A stretch of 64,000 nt of DNA from Flavobacterium daejeonense DSM 17708 (GTDB taxonomy: Bacteria; Bacteroidota; Bacteroidia; Flavobacteriales; Flavobacteriaceae), in assembly GCF_000425425.1 (NCBI RefSeq), contig NZ_AUDK01000001.1, positions 62,001 through 126,000 on the forward strand, in the 5' to 3' direction. Below are positions 35,806 to 45,755 of the stretch, piece after piece. The translations under genes and the position numbers were made by a program. The notes beneath the pieces were generated by a model that ran no database searches, was not told the DNA's origin, and saw nothing but the letters and a program-made list of their open reading frames with translations. Position 1 is the stretch's first letter. Every line of letters starts with the position of its first letter.

Positions 35806-37059
35806 ATGGAAACAGTTCAAAACATAAAACAACGATTTGAGATTATTGGGAATGACCCAAAGCTCAATCGAGCCATAGAAAAAGCTATTCAGGTTGCTCC
35901 TACTGATATTTCGGTGTTGGTAACCGGAGAAAGTGGTGTAGGTAAAGAAAATATTCCCAAAATCATCCATTCGCTTTCACACCGAAAACACGGCAAATAC
36001 ATTGCTGTAAACTGTGGTGCCATTCCGGAAGGAACCATAGACAGTGAGCTTTTTGGACACGAAAAAGGAGCTTTTACCGGAGCCACCAGCACTCGTGAAG
36101 GTTATTTTGAAGTAGCCAACGGCGGAACTATTTTTCTGGATGAAGTAGGTGAATTACCCTTAACCACACAGGTTCGTTTATTAAGAATCTTGGAAAACGG
36201 TGAATTCCTAAAAGTAGGTTCGTCTCAGGTTCAAAAAACCGACGTACGAATTGTAGCCGCAACCAATGTCAATTTGTTCAATGCTATCGAAAAAGGAAAA
36301 TTTCGTGAGGATTTATATTATCGTCTAAGCACGGTAGAAATTGCCTTACCTCCATTGAGAGACCGCAAAGATGACATTCATTTATTGTTTCGAAAATTTG
36401 CTGCTGATTTTGCACATAAATACAAAATGCCTCCGCTAAAACTAGACGAAGGCACTGTTCAATTATTGCAAAAATACCGTTGGAGCGGAAACATTCGTCA
36501 GTTACGAAATGTTGCCGAACAAATTTCGGTTCTGGAAACTAACAGAGATATTTCGGCAGCTACTTTGCAAACTTACCTACCACCAACAGAAGGCAGCAAT
36601 CTTCCTTCGGTAATTAACAGTGGTAAAAACGAAAGCGATTTTAGTACGGAAAGGGACATTTTATACAAAGTACTTTTTGACATGAAAAGTGATTTGAATG
36701 ATTTAAAAAAACTCACTTTGGAACTCATGAAAAGTGGCGCCGCCAAAGCTCAGGATATCAATCCGAATTTGATTCAGAAAATATATGACTCTAAAGAAGA
36801 CAGTGAAATTGAATTTGAAGAGCAACCTGTGACCGCTGTTGTGACACCAACGCACACCGAAAATTACAGCAATCCTGACGACAATTATCTTTTTGCCGAA
36901 ACAATCGAAGAGGAAGAGGTTTTACGCTTGGAACAAAAGGAAATCGAAATGATTAAAAAATCATTAGAAAAAAACAAAGGAAAAAGAAAAGCGGCAGCTG
37001 ACGAATTAGGAATTTCAGAAAGAACGCTGTATCGAAAAATCAAACAATTCGATTTATAA
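35806..37059 (+). CDS. sigma-54-dependent AAA+ transcription activator without receiver domain
   Basis: This 417-residue regulator has a sigma-54 interaction AAA+ domain with Walker A GESGVGKE, GAFTGA (the loop that contacts sigma-54), the Walker B segment GGTIFLDEVGELP, and an R-finger region LRDRKDDIH. A Fis-type helix-turn-helix ends it (RKAAADELGISERTLYRKIKQF). No N-terminal sensor or receiver domain is present, so the activating signal is unclear. I take the ATG at 35806; the frame could start at a GTG in the repeat six codons earlier. The lptE-like gene follows, with a -7 box in the gap. Confidence 0.9.
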   Translation: METVQNIKQRFEIIGNDPKLNRAIEKAIQVAPTDISVLVTGESGVGKENIPKIIHSLSHRKHGKYIAVNCGAIPEGTIDSELFGHEKGAFTGATSTREGYFEVANGGTIFLDEVGELPLTTQVRLLRILENGEFLKVGSSQVQKTDVRIVAATNVNLFNAIEKGKFREDLYYRLSTVEIALPPLRDRKDDIHLLFRKFAADFAHKYKMPPLKLDEGTVQLLQKYRWSGNIRQLRNVAEQISVLETNRDISAATLQTYLPPTEGSNLPSVINSGKNESDFSTERDILYKVLFDMKSDLNDLKKLTLELMKSGAAKAQDINPNLIQKIYDSKEDSEIEFEEQPVTAVVTPTHTENYSNPDDNYLFAETIEEEEVLRLEQKEIEMIKKSLEKNKGKRKAAADELGISERTLYRKIKQFDL

Positions 37060-37086
37060 AAAAATAAAAACTTAAATTCCAATTAT

Positions 37087-37094
37087 TATATTTG
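37087..37094 (+). promoter_or_regulatory. candidate -7 box before lptE-like gene
   Basis: TATATTTG matches TAnnTTTG, 57 bases before the lptE-like ATG. No well-placed TTG is seen. Confidence 0.35.
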
Positions 37095-37151
37095 GACACA
37101 ATTGGAATTTAATACCGAAATTTCAGGATTGGAATTTTGCCAATAAACAAT

Positions 37152-37655
37152 ATGAAAAAAACACTTTCTTTTTTTGCTTTAATTAGTCTCTTTATGTTGA
37201 GCAGTTGTGGGATTTACAATTTTACCGGAACCGGAAAAATTGATGCTAAAACCTTTCAAGTGAATTTTTTTGCAAATAATGCCGATTTAGTAGAACCTGG
37301 ACTCGACAGAAAATTCACCCTTGCCTTACAGGATATTCTTCAAAACCAAACCAATTTGAATTTGGTTAAAAATGGTGCCGACCTAACTTACGAAGGAGAA
37401 ATTGTAGATTACCGAATCAGCCCGATGACTGCTACTGCCGATCAGCAGGCAGCACAAAACCGATTAAAAATAAGAATCAATGTCCGATTTTTTAATAAAA
37501 ACAAAGAAACAGACGATTTTGAAAAACCATTCGAGTTTTATTACGATTATCCGGCAACCACACAATTACAAGGCGCTGTTTTAGACACCGCATTAAAAGA
37601 AATTTTTGACCGAATCACTCAGGATATTTTCAATGAATCTTTGGCAAAATGGTAA
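37152..37655 (+). CDS. lptE: LptE-like LPS-assembly lipoprotein
   Basis: This 167-residue lipoprotein has the lipobox LSSC (Cys20), then GIYNFTGTGKIDAKTFQV, a pattern typical of Bacteroidota LptE-family proteins. By family it plugs the LptD barrel and helps deliver lipopolysaccharide to the outer leaflet. I chose the ATG at 37152; a TTG five codons earlier lacks a ribosome site. It lies between the regulator and a TPR-like gene in a run conserved in flavobacteria. Confidence 0.82.
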   Translation: MKKTLSFFALISLFMLSSCGIYNFTGTGKIDAKTFQVNFFANNADLVEPGLDRKFTLALQDILQNQTNLNLVKNGADLTYEGEIVDYRISPMTATADQQAAQNRLKIRINVRFFNKNKETDDFEKPFEFYYDYPATTQLQGAVLDTALKEIFDRITQDIFNESLAKW

Positions 37656-37669
37656 ATTGAAGTTTATTT

Positions 37670-37725
37670 GATTAACCGTTTATCTGTTTAACCGATTAAC
37701 AAATAAACGATTCCACGATTAAACA
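37670..37725. repeat. degenerate GATTAAC/GATTAAAC repeat
   Basis: Copies of GATTAAC or CGATTAAAC and their reverse forms recur in this gap between the lptE-like and TPR-like genes. It looks like a small degenerate intergenic repeat. Confidence 0.4.
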
Positions 37726-37735
37726 AAAAAAAACA

Positions 37736-38569
37736 ATGAACGTAACCGATTATACTTATTTAATCAATCATCCGAACACAATTACTAACAGGCAAACCCT
37801 TGCATTGGAGAACGTATTGGAGGAGTTTCCGTATTTTCAAAGTGCCAGAGCTTTACGCCTTAAAGGGCTCTACAATGAAAATAGTTTTAAGTACAATTCG
37901 GCTTTAAAAGTTACAGCGGCACATACTACTGACAGAGCTGTTTTGTTTGATTTTATTAGTTCAGATGATTTCAATGCGATTCAAAAAGAATTATTTGAAA
38001 AGAAAAAAAGTGAATTACTTTCCATAAAAGTAATAGACAGTATAGAAGTAATTGCCAAAAAAGAAATTGAAGAGACTATTTCAAATTTTGAATCACTAAA
38101 CAACAAAGTTGAAGAAGAAACAATTCCCCAAACCACAGAGGAAAAACTGGAATTGGGAAAACCTTTGGAATTTTCAAAAAACGAAACCCATTCTTTCCAG
38201 GAATGGCTGCAACTTTCCAGAATCCAACCAATTGTTCGGGAATCAGAAATAAAAGAAGACACTATTTCTTCAAGTCCTGAAGAGGATTCGAAAAAGAAAA
38301 AAGAAGCAATTATTGATAAATTTATTCAGAACAACCCAAAGATTCCGTCAATCAAACCGGGAACTTCATCAAACTTTAGTATCGACATTAATAAAGACGA
38401 CACTACTTCGCTAATGACCGAAACGCTAGCCAAGGTCTATTTGGAACAAAAAAAATATCAAAAAGCAATTCAAGCTTATGAAATATTAATTTTGAAATAT
38501 CCAGAAAAAAGTAGTTTCTTTGCAGACCGCATAGCGGATATTAAGATTTTACAACAAAACAATAATTAA
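37736..38569 (+). CDS. tetratricopeptide-like helical protein
   Basis: This 277-residue protein is acidic and Lys-rich, with no signal peptide. The C-terminal 60 residues include LAKVYLEQKKYQKAIQAYEILILKYP, a clear TPR-type helical pair. The middle (residues 100-210) is charged and low in complexity, probably disordered. Its role is unknown; by position, between lptE-like and secG, it may be a scaffold for envelope assembly, but this is only inference. The start ATG is at 37736. Confidence 0.75.
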   Translation: MNVTDYTYLINHPNTITNRQTLALENVLEEFPYFQSARALRLKGLYNENSFKYNSALKVTAAHTTDRAVLFDFISSDDFNAIQKELFEKKKSELLSIKVIDSIEVIAKKEIEETISNFESLNNKVEEETIPQTTEEKLELGKPLEFSKNETHSFQEWLQLSRIQPIVRESEIKEDTISSSPEEDSKKKKEAIIDKFIQNNPKIPSIKPGTSSNFSIDINKDDTTSLMTETLAKVYLEQKKYQKAIQAYEILILKYPEKSSFFADRIADIKILQQNNN

Positions 38570-38575
38570 GTAATA

Positions 38576-38914
38576 ATGAGCACATTTTCAATTTTTTTAG
38601 TTTTAATCACTATAGTTTGTTTTCTACTAATTGTAGTAATCATGGTTCAAAATCCTAAAGGTGGTGGTTTATCGTCTTCAATCGGTGGTTCTCAAATGCT
38701 GGGTGGTGTACAAAAAACGACTGACTTTTTAGATAAGAGTACCTGGACTTTAGCTATCGTTTTAATCGCCTTGATTATCTTATCAAGCTTAAGCTTCACA
38801 GGAGCTGTCAGCGACACCAATTCTAAAATTATTGACAATACGGAAGCTGCGGTTCCTGCAACACCTGCTGCTAGTCAGCCAGCTGCACCAGCAACTCCTG
38901 CTCCTGCAAAATAA
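38576..38914 (+). CDS. secG: preprotein translocase subunit SecG
   Basis: This 112-residue protein is SecG, the small subunit of the SecYEG channel. It has two membrane helices (FSIFLVLITIVCFLLIVVIMV and TWTLAIVLIALIILSSLSF) joined by the family loop QNPKGGGLSSSIGG. A Pro/Ala-rich tail (AVPATPAASQPAAPATPAPAK) follows, which is longer than in many species. It lies 6 bases after the TPR-like gene, and a terminator follows. Confidence 0.93.
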   Translation: MSTFSIFLVLITIVCFLLIVVIMVQNPKGGGLSSSIGGSQMLGGVQKTTDFLDKSTWTLAIVLIALIILSSLSFTGAVSDTNSKIIDNTEAAVPATPAASQPAAPATPAPAK

Positions 38915-38937
38915 TTCATTATTTTGAATACACATAA

Positions 38938-38969
38938 AAAAATGCCAGCTTGTCAAAGCTGGCATTTTT
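38938..38969 (+). terminator. terminator after secG
   Basis: TGCCAGCTT (38943-38951) pairs with AAGCTGGCA (38956-38964) with A- and T-run extensions, 14 base pairs in all. The T-run lies on the plus side, between secG and groES. Confidence 0.85.
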
Positions 38970-39057
38970 CATAAGAAAAAATGGCAGTAAAATTTGACTG
39001 GCATAATTTCTGAATAGCAAAAAGCAACTTTTAATTTAATATAAAACATAAAAAATC

Positions 39058-39333
39058 ATGACATTAAACATTAAACCACTTTCAGACCGTGTTCTGATTG
39101 AACCAGTTGCAGCCGAAACTAAGACAGCGTCAGGGATTTTTATTCCAGATACTGCCAAAGAAAAACCACAAAAAGGAACTGTTGTAGCCGTAGGAAATGG
39201 CACAAAAGATCATGAAATGACCGTAAAAGTGGGAGACACTGTACTTTACGGAAAATATGCAGGAACCGAATTAAAATTAGAAGGTACCGATTATTTGATT
39301 ATGAGAGAAGATGATATTCTTGCAATAATCTAA
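39058..39333 (+). CDS. groES: co-chaperonin GroES
   Basis: This 91-residue protein is the GroES lid that caps GroEL. The start ATG is at 39058. Family features are LSDRVLIEP near residue 8, the mobile loop region [18 protein letters not shown] and the end [13 protein letters not shown]. groEL follows 74 bases later on the same strand. I see no CIRCE element upstream. Confidence 0.97.
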   Translation: MTLNIKPLSDRVLIEPVAAETKTASGIFIPDTAKEKPQKGTVVAVGNGTKDHEMTVKVGDTVLYGKYAGTELKLEGTDYLIMREDDILAII

Positions 39334-39398
39334 AAAAAAGAGTATTAAGAATTAAGTACAAAGTATTCAAATTTTTAAAACACAATATTAAAAAATAG

Positions 39399-41039
<1,641 letters not shown>

Positions 41040-41056
41040 TTTCCACATTAAATAAT

Positions 41057-41090
41057 AAAAAAATCCGTTCCGATATGAACGGATTTTTTT
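41057..41090. terminator. bidirectional terminator, groEL / DedA
   Basis: TCCGTTC (41064-41070) pairs with GAACGGA (41077-41083), extended by A- and T-runs. It separates convergent groEL and the DedA gene. Confidence 0.9.
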
Positions 41091-41110
41091 ATGCTGTATT
41101 TTTTATAAAA

Positions 41111-41797
41111 CTATTCCTCGTCGGAAGTAGTTACTTTTTTAGTTAACTTAAGAATAACCGGAGATAGAGTAACTACTACTAATCCGATCACGATAACTTC
41201 AATATGCTCTTTTAAATCTATTCCGAATTTTTCAAGTAAAAAACCATACAGATAATGACCGGAAAAAATCAATGTAAACGACCACAAAAAAGAACTCACC
41301 ACATTAAAAAACATGAATTTCTTCTTATCCATGGTAACAATTCCGGCAACTATTGGCGCAAAGGTTCTGAAAATAGGCAGGAATCTGGCAAAAATAATGG
41401 CTCTCCCTCCATGTCTTTCAAAAAAATCTTTAGACTGAATAAGATAATTTTTCTTAAACCAAAAACTATCCTCACGATTATACAAATAATAACCACTCTT
41501 AGCTCCAAACCAATACCCAATCATATTACCTAAAATACCGGCAAGAGCTACCATAGTAGACAATAATGTCACATTGATAAAATCACTATCAATGAACAAA
41601 ATATTCTCTATTAATTCTCTGTTGTAGATTCCGGCAAGAAAAAGCAAACTATCACCCGGCAAAAAGAAACCGGCAAACAAACCTGTCTCCGCAAAAACAA
41701 TAAACAATACGATATAGATTCCTAATTTTATTCCATTTATATCAAAATGAATATAAAAAAGTGGGTCTATTAAATTCTTCCAATCAAAGCTATTCAT
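41111..41797 (-). CDS. DedA family membrane protein
   Basis: This 228-residue inner-membrane protein belongs to the DedA (VTT domain) family of lipid scramblase-like proteins. Landmarks are GLFAGFFLPGDSLLFLAG near residue 38, MIGYWFGAKSGY, and FARFLPIFRTFAPIVAGIV near 140. In other bacteria members help maintain membrane potential and move lipid carriers; here the role is not fixed. It converges on groEL and stands next to the beta-CASP gene on the same strand, 139 bases away. Confidence 0.88.
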   Translation of the reverse strand: MNSFDWKNLIDPLFYIHFDINGIKLGIYIVLFIVFAETGLFAGFFLPGDSLLFLAGIYNRELIENILFIDSDFINVTLLSTMVALAGILGNMIGYWFGAKSGYYLYNREDSFWFKKNYLIQSKDFFERHGGRAIIFARFLPIFRTFAPIVAGIVTMDKKKFMFFNVVSSFLWSFTLIFSGHYLYGFLLEKFGIDLKEHIEVIVIGLVVVTLSPVILKLTKKVTTSDEE

Positions 41798-41936
41798 TCT
41801 CCCGGATTTTATTCAAAATATTTTTGAGCGTGAAAGTAAGAATAAATTATATCAACCACAATTTATTCATTCCATTTAAAGTTTAATTAACGATAAAAAA
41901 CAGCCTTTCAAACAAGTAGACAACTTTTTCATCAAA

Positions 41937-43292
41937 TTAAAATTTAAATTCCTGCCCCATCAGCGGAACCGAACAATTAAATCCGTAATGTTCTCTTATT
42001 TTGATACGCAATTCGTCGGCCGCCGCAGGTTCACCATGAACTAAAAATACTCGGTGCGGTTTTTGTTCTAAATCGGATAACCAATCCAATAAATCAGCCT
42101 GATCACCATGAGCCGAAAGTCCGTTTATCTCTACAACTTTAGCTCTTACGGTATAATAAGTTCCAAATATCTTTATCGCCTTTGCCCCTTCAATCAACTT
42201 ACGTCCGCGGGTTCCTTCAGCCTGATAACCCACAATTAGGATTGTTGTTTCAGGAAGTCCGATGTAATTTTCTAAATAACCTAAAACCCTTCCTCCGGTA
42301 ATCATGCCACTCGCCGCAATTACCACTTTCGGACCTTTATGATTGATGGCTGTCAAGGTTTCTTCATAATCAGAATTAATCACAAACATTTTACTCATGG
42401 TCTGACAATCGACAAAATTTAATTTGTGCCATTTGGTATTATTAAAAAAGACTTCAAAAGCGCCTACTCCCATTGGAGAATCAACGATATAAGGAATATT
42501 TGGAATGCGACCTTCTTTTTTTAATTCCCACAATAAAAACATAATACTCTGAGCGCGTTCTACAGCAAAACTCGGAATAATTACTGTCCCGCCTTTTTTA
42601 AAAGCTTCATTAATATATTCCTCTAATTCTAATTTTGGATCAGTATCGGGATGCAAACGATCACCATAAGTACTTTCGAGAAATACTAAATTGGCATTTT
42701 TAGGTTTTATAGGCGGATACAACAACACATCATTATCTCTACCGATATCTCCTGAAAAAACTAAAGTTTTACCTTCTAAATTCACAACAATACTACAAGC
42801 ACCAATAATATGTCCCGCCAGAAAAAAACTAGCTTCAATACCCTCTCCTAACACAATTGGAGTCTCCGGTTGAACAACAGTGAGCAACGGAAAAACATTT
42901 TCTGCTTCTTTAACTGTATACAAAGGTTCGGCTATTTCGTGTTTCGAGCTATTTTCCTGATTGGCTTTCAAGGCATCTTCTTCCTGAATTTTAGCACTAT
43001 CTACCAAAATCAGCTTAGTAATTTCCTTCGTAGGACCGGTACAATAAATTTTACCCGTAAACCCCTGACTTACCAATCTGGGCAACCAGCCACAATGATC
43101 CAAATGTCCGTGCGTCAATAACACAAAATCGATGGTGGAGGCTAAAACCGGCAAAGGTTCCCAATTTAACTCCCGCAAGGATTTTACCCCCTGAAATAAT
43201 CCGCAATCCACTAAAAAACGAACATTATTACTATCAATCAATGTTTTAGAACCCGTTACTGTCCCTGCCGCTCCGATAAATTTAATTTTCAT
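41937..43292 (-). CDS. beta-CASP metallo-beta-lactamase-fold RNase-like protein
   Basis: This 451-residue cytoplasmic protein is a metallo-beta-lactamase with a beta-CASP and RNA-specificity domain, like CPSF-73/YSH1-type exonucleases. Zinc motifs are LTHGHLDHCGW near residue 57, then SGDIGRD, SGMITGGRVLGYL (RMM domain) and LSAHGDQADL near the end. Family members trim or cut RNA. It is 12 bases downstream of the ATP-cone nuclease-like gene on the same strand, so the two are probably co-expressed. The substrate is unknown. Confidence 0.88.
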   Translation of the reverse strand: MKIKFIGAAGTVTGSKTLIDSNNVRFLVDCGLFQGVKSLRELNWEPLPVLASTIDFVLLTHGHLDHCGWLPRLVSQGFTGKIYCTGPTKEITKLILVDSAKIQEEDALKANQENSSKHEIAEPLYTVKEAENVFPLLTVVQPETPIVLGEGIEASFFLAGHIIGACSIVVNLEGKTLVFSGDIGRDNDVLLYPPIKPKNANLVFLESTYGDRLHPDTDPKLELEEYINEAFKKGGTVIIPSFAVERAQSIMFLLWELKKEGRIPNIPYIVDSPMGVGAFEVFFNNTKWHKLNFVDCQTMSKMFVINSDYEETLTAINHKGPKVVIAASGMITGGRVLGYLENYIGLPETTILIVGYQAEGTRGRKLIEGAKAIKIFGTYYTVRAKVVEINGLSAHGDQADLLDWLSDLEQKPHRVFLVHGEPAAADELRIKIREHYGFNCSVPLMGQEFKF

Positions 43293-43304
43293 AATATCGT
43301 AATA

Positions 43305-44135
43305 TTAGTAACACTTACACAATTCATTAACTTCTTTCAAAACATTTTTAATCCGATGCGTACTAATTCCTATTTCCTTCAAATCAACTCTGTTGTCTTT
43401 TAGTTCTTTTACTAAAATCACATCCAGCAGTAATAATTTTTCTTTTTCCGCCTTAGTCAAAGTTGTCAAACAGGTTACCGGATACAAACAATCGTGATTG
43501 TTTCTGGATTTCAGACTTCTTTTTTCAGGATAATCCCAACTCAGTAAATGAATACCAGAACATTCTGCAAAAGCAATAGCATCGGCTGTAAAACGAGTAT
43601 TAGTTACAATCCAGCAATTATTAATTTGCTCTTTATTCGAAAAAAGAGTGTAATTATTCTCCCTTAAATCGTTGAATCGGGAATAAACATACAAAGGCAC
43701 TTTTACATCCGAAGCCGCTTCCCGCCCACCGTGGAACTTACATTCCACCATCGAAATCACATTGTTTTTTTTCAGTAAAATATCTACTTCGTGCATGACA
43801 CAGTTCCCCTGCAAAACAACATTAGTCTTAGTTTCATATTTTTCAGCTTCAAAAAGACGGGCGATATATTTTTCAAAATAAAATCCTTCCGGTCCTAACA
43901 TTTCAATAGCCGCACGTAAATTGTAGCGGGCAGCATGAGAATGCGTATGTTTTTTCAATAATACAAAAGCTTTTTTGTAGATATTTTTAGTTGAAATTCC
44001 CTCGTAGATTTCATGAGTAATTTCCTTTAGGATAGATTCAGCGGTATGGGCATCAGCTCCCGAATTCAGTAAGGATTCAGTAAGTTTTTCGGGATTAAAA
44101 TTAACGACTGCACCGGAATGTTTTACAATTTTCAT
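43305..44135 (-). CDS. ATP-cone protein with PD-(D/E)XK nuclease-like domain
   Basis: This 276-residue protein has an N-terminal ATP-cone-like region (residues 1-85; KHSGAVVNFNPEKLTESL) followed by a restriction-endonuclease-like core: HEVDIL at 115-120 then MVECKF at 129-134, so Asp118, Glu131 and Lys133 form a D...ExK triad. A C-terminal helical part follows. The ATP cone, known from ribonucleotide reductase regulation, suggests nucleotide-controlled activity. It precedes the beta-CASP gene by 12 bases. A joint role in nucleic acid turnover is an inference. Confidence 0.75.
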   Translation of the reverse strand: MKIVKHSGAVVNFNPEKLTESLLNSGADAHTAESILKEITHEIYEGISTKNIYKKAFVLLKKHTHSHAARYNLRAAIEMLGPEGFYFEKYIARLFEAEKYETKTNVVLQGNCVMHEVDILLKKNNVISMVECKFHGGREAASDVKVPLYVYSRFNDLRENNYTLFSNKEQINNCWIVTNTRFTADAIAFAECSGIHLLSWDYPEKRSLKSRNNHDCLYPVTCLTTLTKAEKEKLLLLDVILVKELKDNRVDLKEIGISTHRIKNVLKEVNELCKCY

Positions 44136-44192
44136 AGCAATTTAATTAGGTATCATCAACTGAAACAGCCTTTTAAAGTTACATAAAAAATC

Positions 44193-44636
44193 TTAGGAAT
44201 TTCGTTTTTGAAAATAAAATGCAGGAATAAACAGCAAAACAAATAGTGGCTGAATGAGAAATCTCCGAATATAAAAAAGTAAAAAATTATTATGAACACC
44301 ACAAAAATGAATGACCATAAAAAAAGAAATCAGTAAGACCACAAATGCTGTCAAATAAAGAAAAAAAGCAAATTTAATCATCTTCCAATCACGAAAAATC
44401 ACATAAATCATCGCTAACGAAAGTAACATATTCAAGCCATAACGAAAATACAAATTTAAAATTAGTCGGAAATTATCAAATTCCGGCAAAGGCATGTGGT
44501 TAAAATCGTCTTTAAAATAACTCAAAAAGGGGTCGTAAAACAAGACATCTTCATTATAACGAATCAACACAAAACCAAATAGCAACAATAAAAAAAGTAG
44601 TATTTTTAACGACCGTGGGTAGTTTTTATCTGACAT
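44193..44636 (-). CDS. exosortase F-associated membrane protein
   Basis: This 147-residue protein has about four membrane helices and the pattern FYDPFLSYFKDDF near residue 30 and RRFLIQPLFVLLFIPAFYFQ near the end. It follows the XrtF gene with an 11-base overlap on the same strand, as is typical of the exosortase F-associated family. Its biochemical role is unknown; family context implies a partner of the XrtF protease. Confidence 0.82.
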   Translation of the reverse strand: MSDKNYPRSLKILLFLLLLFGFVLIRYNEDVLFYDPFLSYFKDDFNHMPLPEFDNFRLILNLYFRYGLNMLLSLAMIYVIFRDWKMIKFAFFLYLTAFVVLLISFFMVIHFCGVHNNFLLFYIRRFLIQPLFVLLFIPAFYFQKRNS

Positions 44637-45162
44637 CTAATGAAAATTTATTAACCCAAATTACCCATAAAACAAACACTACTCCGTAAATAAACAAAGG
44701 AAAAACAATTTCATGCAGCAAGGCTTCCTGATTGGGAAACCAGTACAAAGCCGAACATAACAAAGCTATTCGAACTACATTTAAAACATAAATAAAAAAA
44801 CTGCCTGCCAAAATAAAAATTAAAGTCGTTCTCTTTTTTCCTGAAAATGCTACAATAAAAGCCGCAAACAAAATAATGACACTAATCGCATTACAACCTT
44901 CTATCATTCGGGCAACAGCTTGCTGATTGTAAAACAATGTGATAAAACCAGTTTGAAAAACCTCTTTTAACCTAAAATCAACTCCAAATAGATGAAGCAA
45001 TTGCTTGGTATTTTCAGCAACAAAACGAGTTATAGTATCCACTGAACTTTCATCAAAACGCGACAAGTACCCCTGATAAATTAAAGTCAAAACTGCATAA
45101 GTCAGGAAAAACTTAGCCAGAAAAACTAAAAAAGGGCGATATAGAATTAAGTATTTCTTCAA
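44626..45162 (-). CDS. xrtF: exosortase XrtF
   Basis: This 178-residue inner-membrane protein is an exosortase/archaeosortase family cysteine protease. All three catalytic residues are present: Cys90 (MIEGCNAIS), Arg131 (LNVVRIAL) and His150 (LLHEIVFPLFIYG). Family members cut PEP-CTERM-like tails of exported proteins. It overlaps its associated gene by 11 bases. No protein with a clear exosortase tail is visible in this window, so the target is elsewhere or unknown. Confidence 0.88.
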   Translation of the reverse strand: MKKYLILYRPFLVFLAKFFLTYAVLTLIYQGYLSRFDESSVDTITRFVAENTKQLLHLFGVDFRLKEVFQTGFITLFYNQQAVARMIEGCNAISVIILFAAFIVAFSGKKRTTLIFILAGSFFIYVLNVVRIALLCSALYWFPNQEALLHEIVFPLFIYGVVFVLWVIWVNKFSLDVR

Positions 45163-45755
45163 ACTTTGATTTTTATCAAATTTATATAAATTATTATCAA
45201 TTCTGATTCATTCAAAAAAACGAAATAAAACTAACTTATTAAATACAAAATTCACAACTCCACAACTAAACATAATACCGTAAAAAAAACAAACAAAAAC
45301 ACCACTTAATAAATTCTATATAAAACCTCATATTCAAATTATCTAAAACCATAAAAAACAAATTAACCATAATATTTAAAAAATGATATGAGATTAAAAT
45401 TACTTATAACAATCACAAAAAAAAACGCTAACAAAAGATAATATTTGTTAATTTTATGTTAACATTTCTTTTTAAGAAAACAAAAAAATTGTTTCTAAAA
45501 AAAACATTACAAACTAATTTATAAATAGATACAAAGTAAAAGAAAGAAAAACAAATGTTAATATTTTCTTAAAAAAAACTACCATAGCAATTTTCTTAAA
45601 TAAACTACCGAAATTTGTAATCTTAAAATTATATTTTCTTAAGTTAATACATGGGAATTATATAAACTCAAATGAAACTTTTTTAAACTTTTACCTTTTA
45701 ACTTTGTTTTTAAATTAGACTCAAATCTTACAAAAATTAACTAAATATTAAAATC
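45163..45755. other. long AT-rich gap upstream of the OmpA-family gene
   Basis: This 593-base gap has no credible gene. Three copies of ATTTTCTTAA start at 45563, 45590 and 45633; the first two are each followed by an AAACTACC-like end. A -7 box for the OmpA-family gene lies at 45699-45706. A box for xrtF may lie at 45177-45184 on the minus strand (TAAATTTG). Confidence 0.6.
45699..45706 (+). promoter_or_regulatory. candidate -7 box of the OmpA-family gene
   Basis: TAACTTTG matches TAnnTTTG and lies 50 bases before the ATG at 45756. No well-spaced TTG is seen. Confidence 0.4.

Noticed and set aside
38940..39057. CIRCE element before groES
   Set aside because: I looked for TTAGCACTC with its inverted partner and found neither.
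45163..45755. A small RNA or missed gene in the long gap
   Set aside because: No open frame with a start and ribosome site, and no strong terminator hairpin, was seen; the AT content alone explains the apparent pairings.
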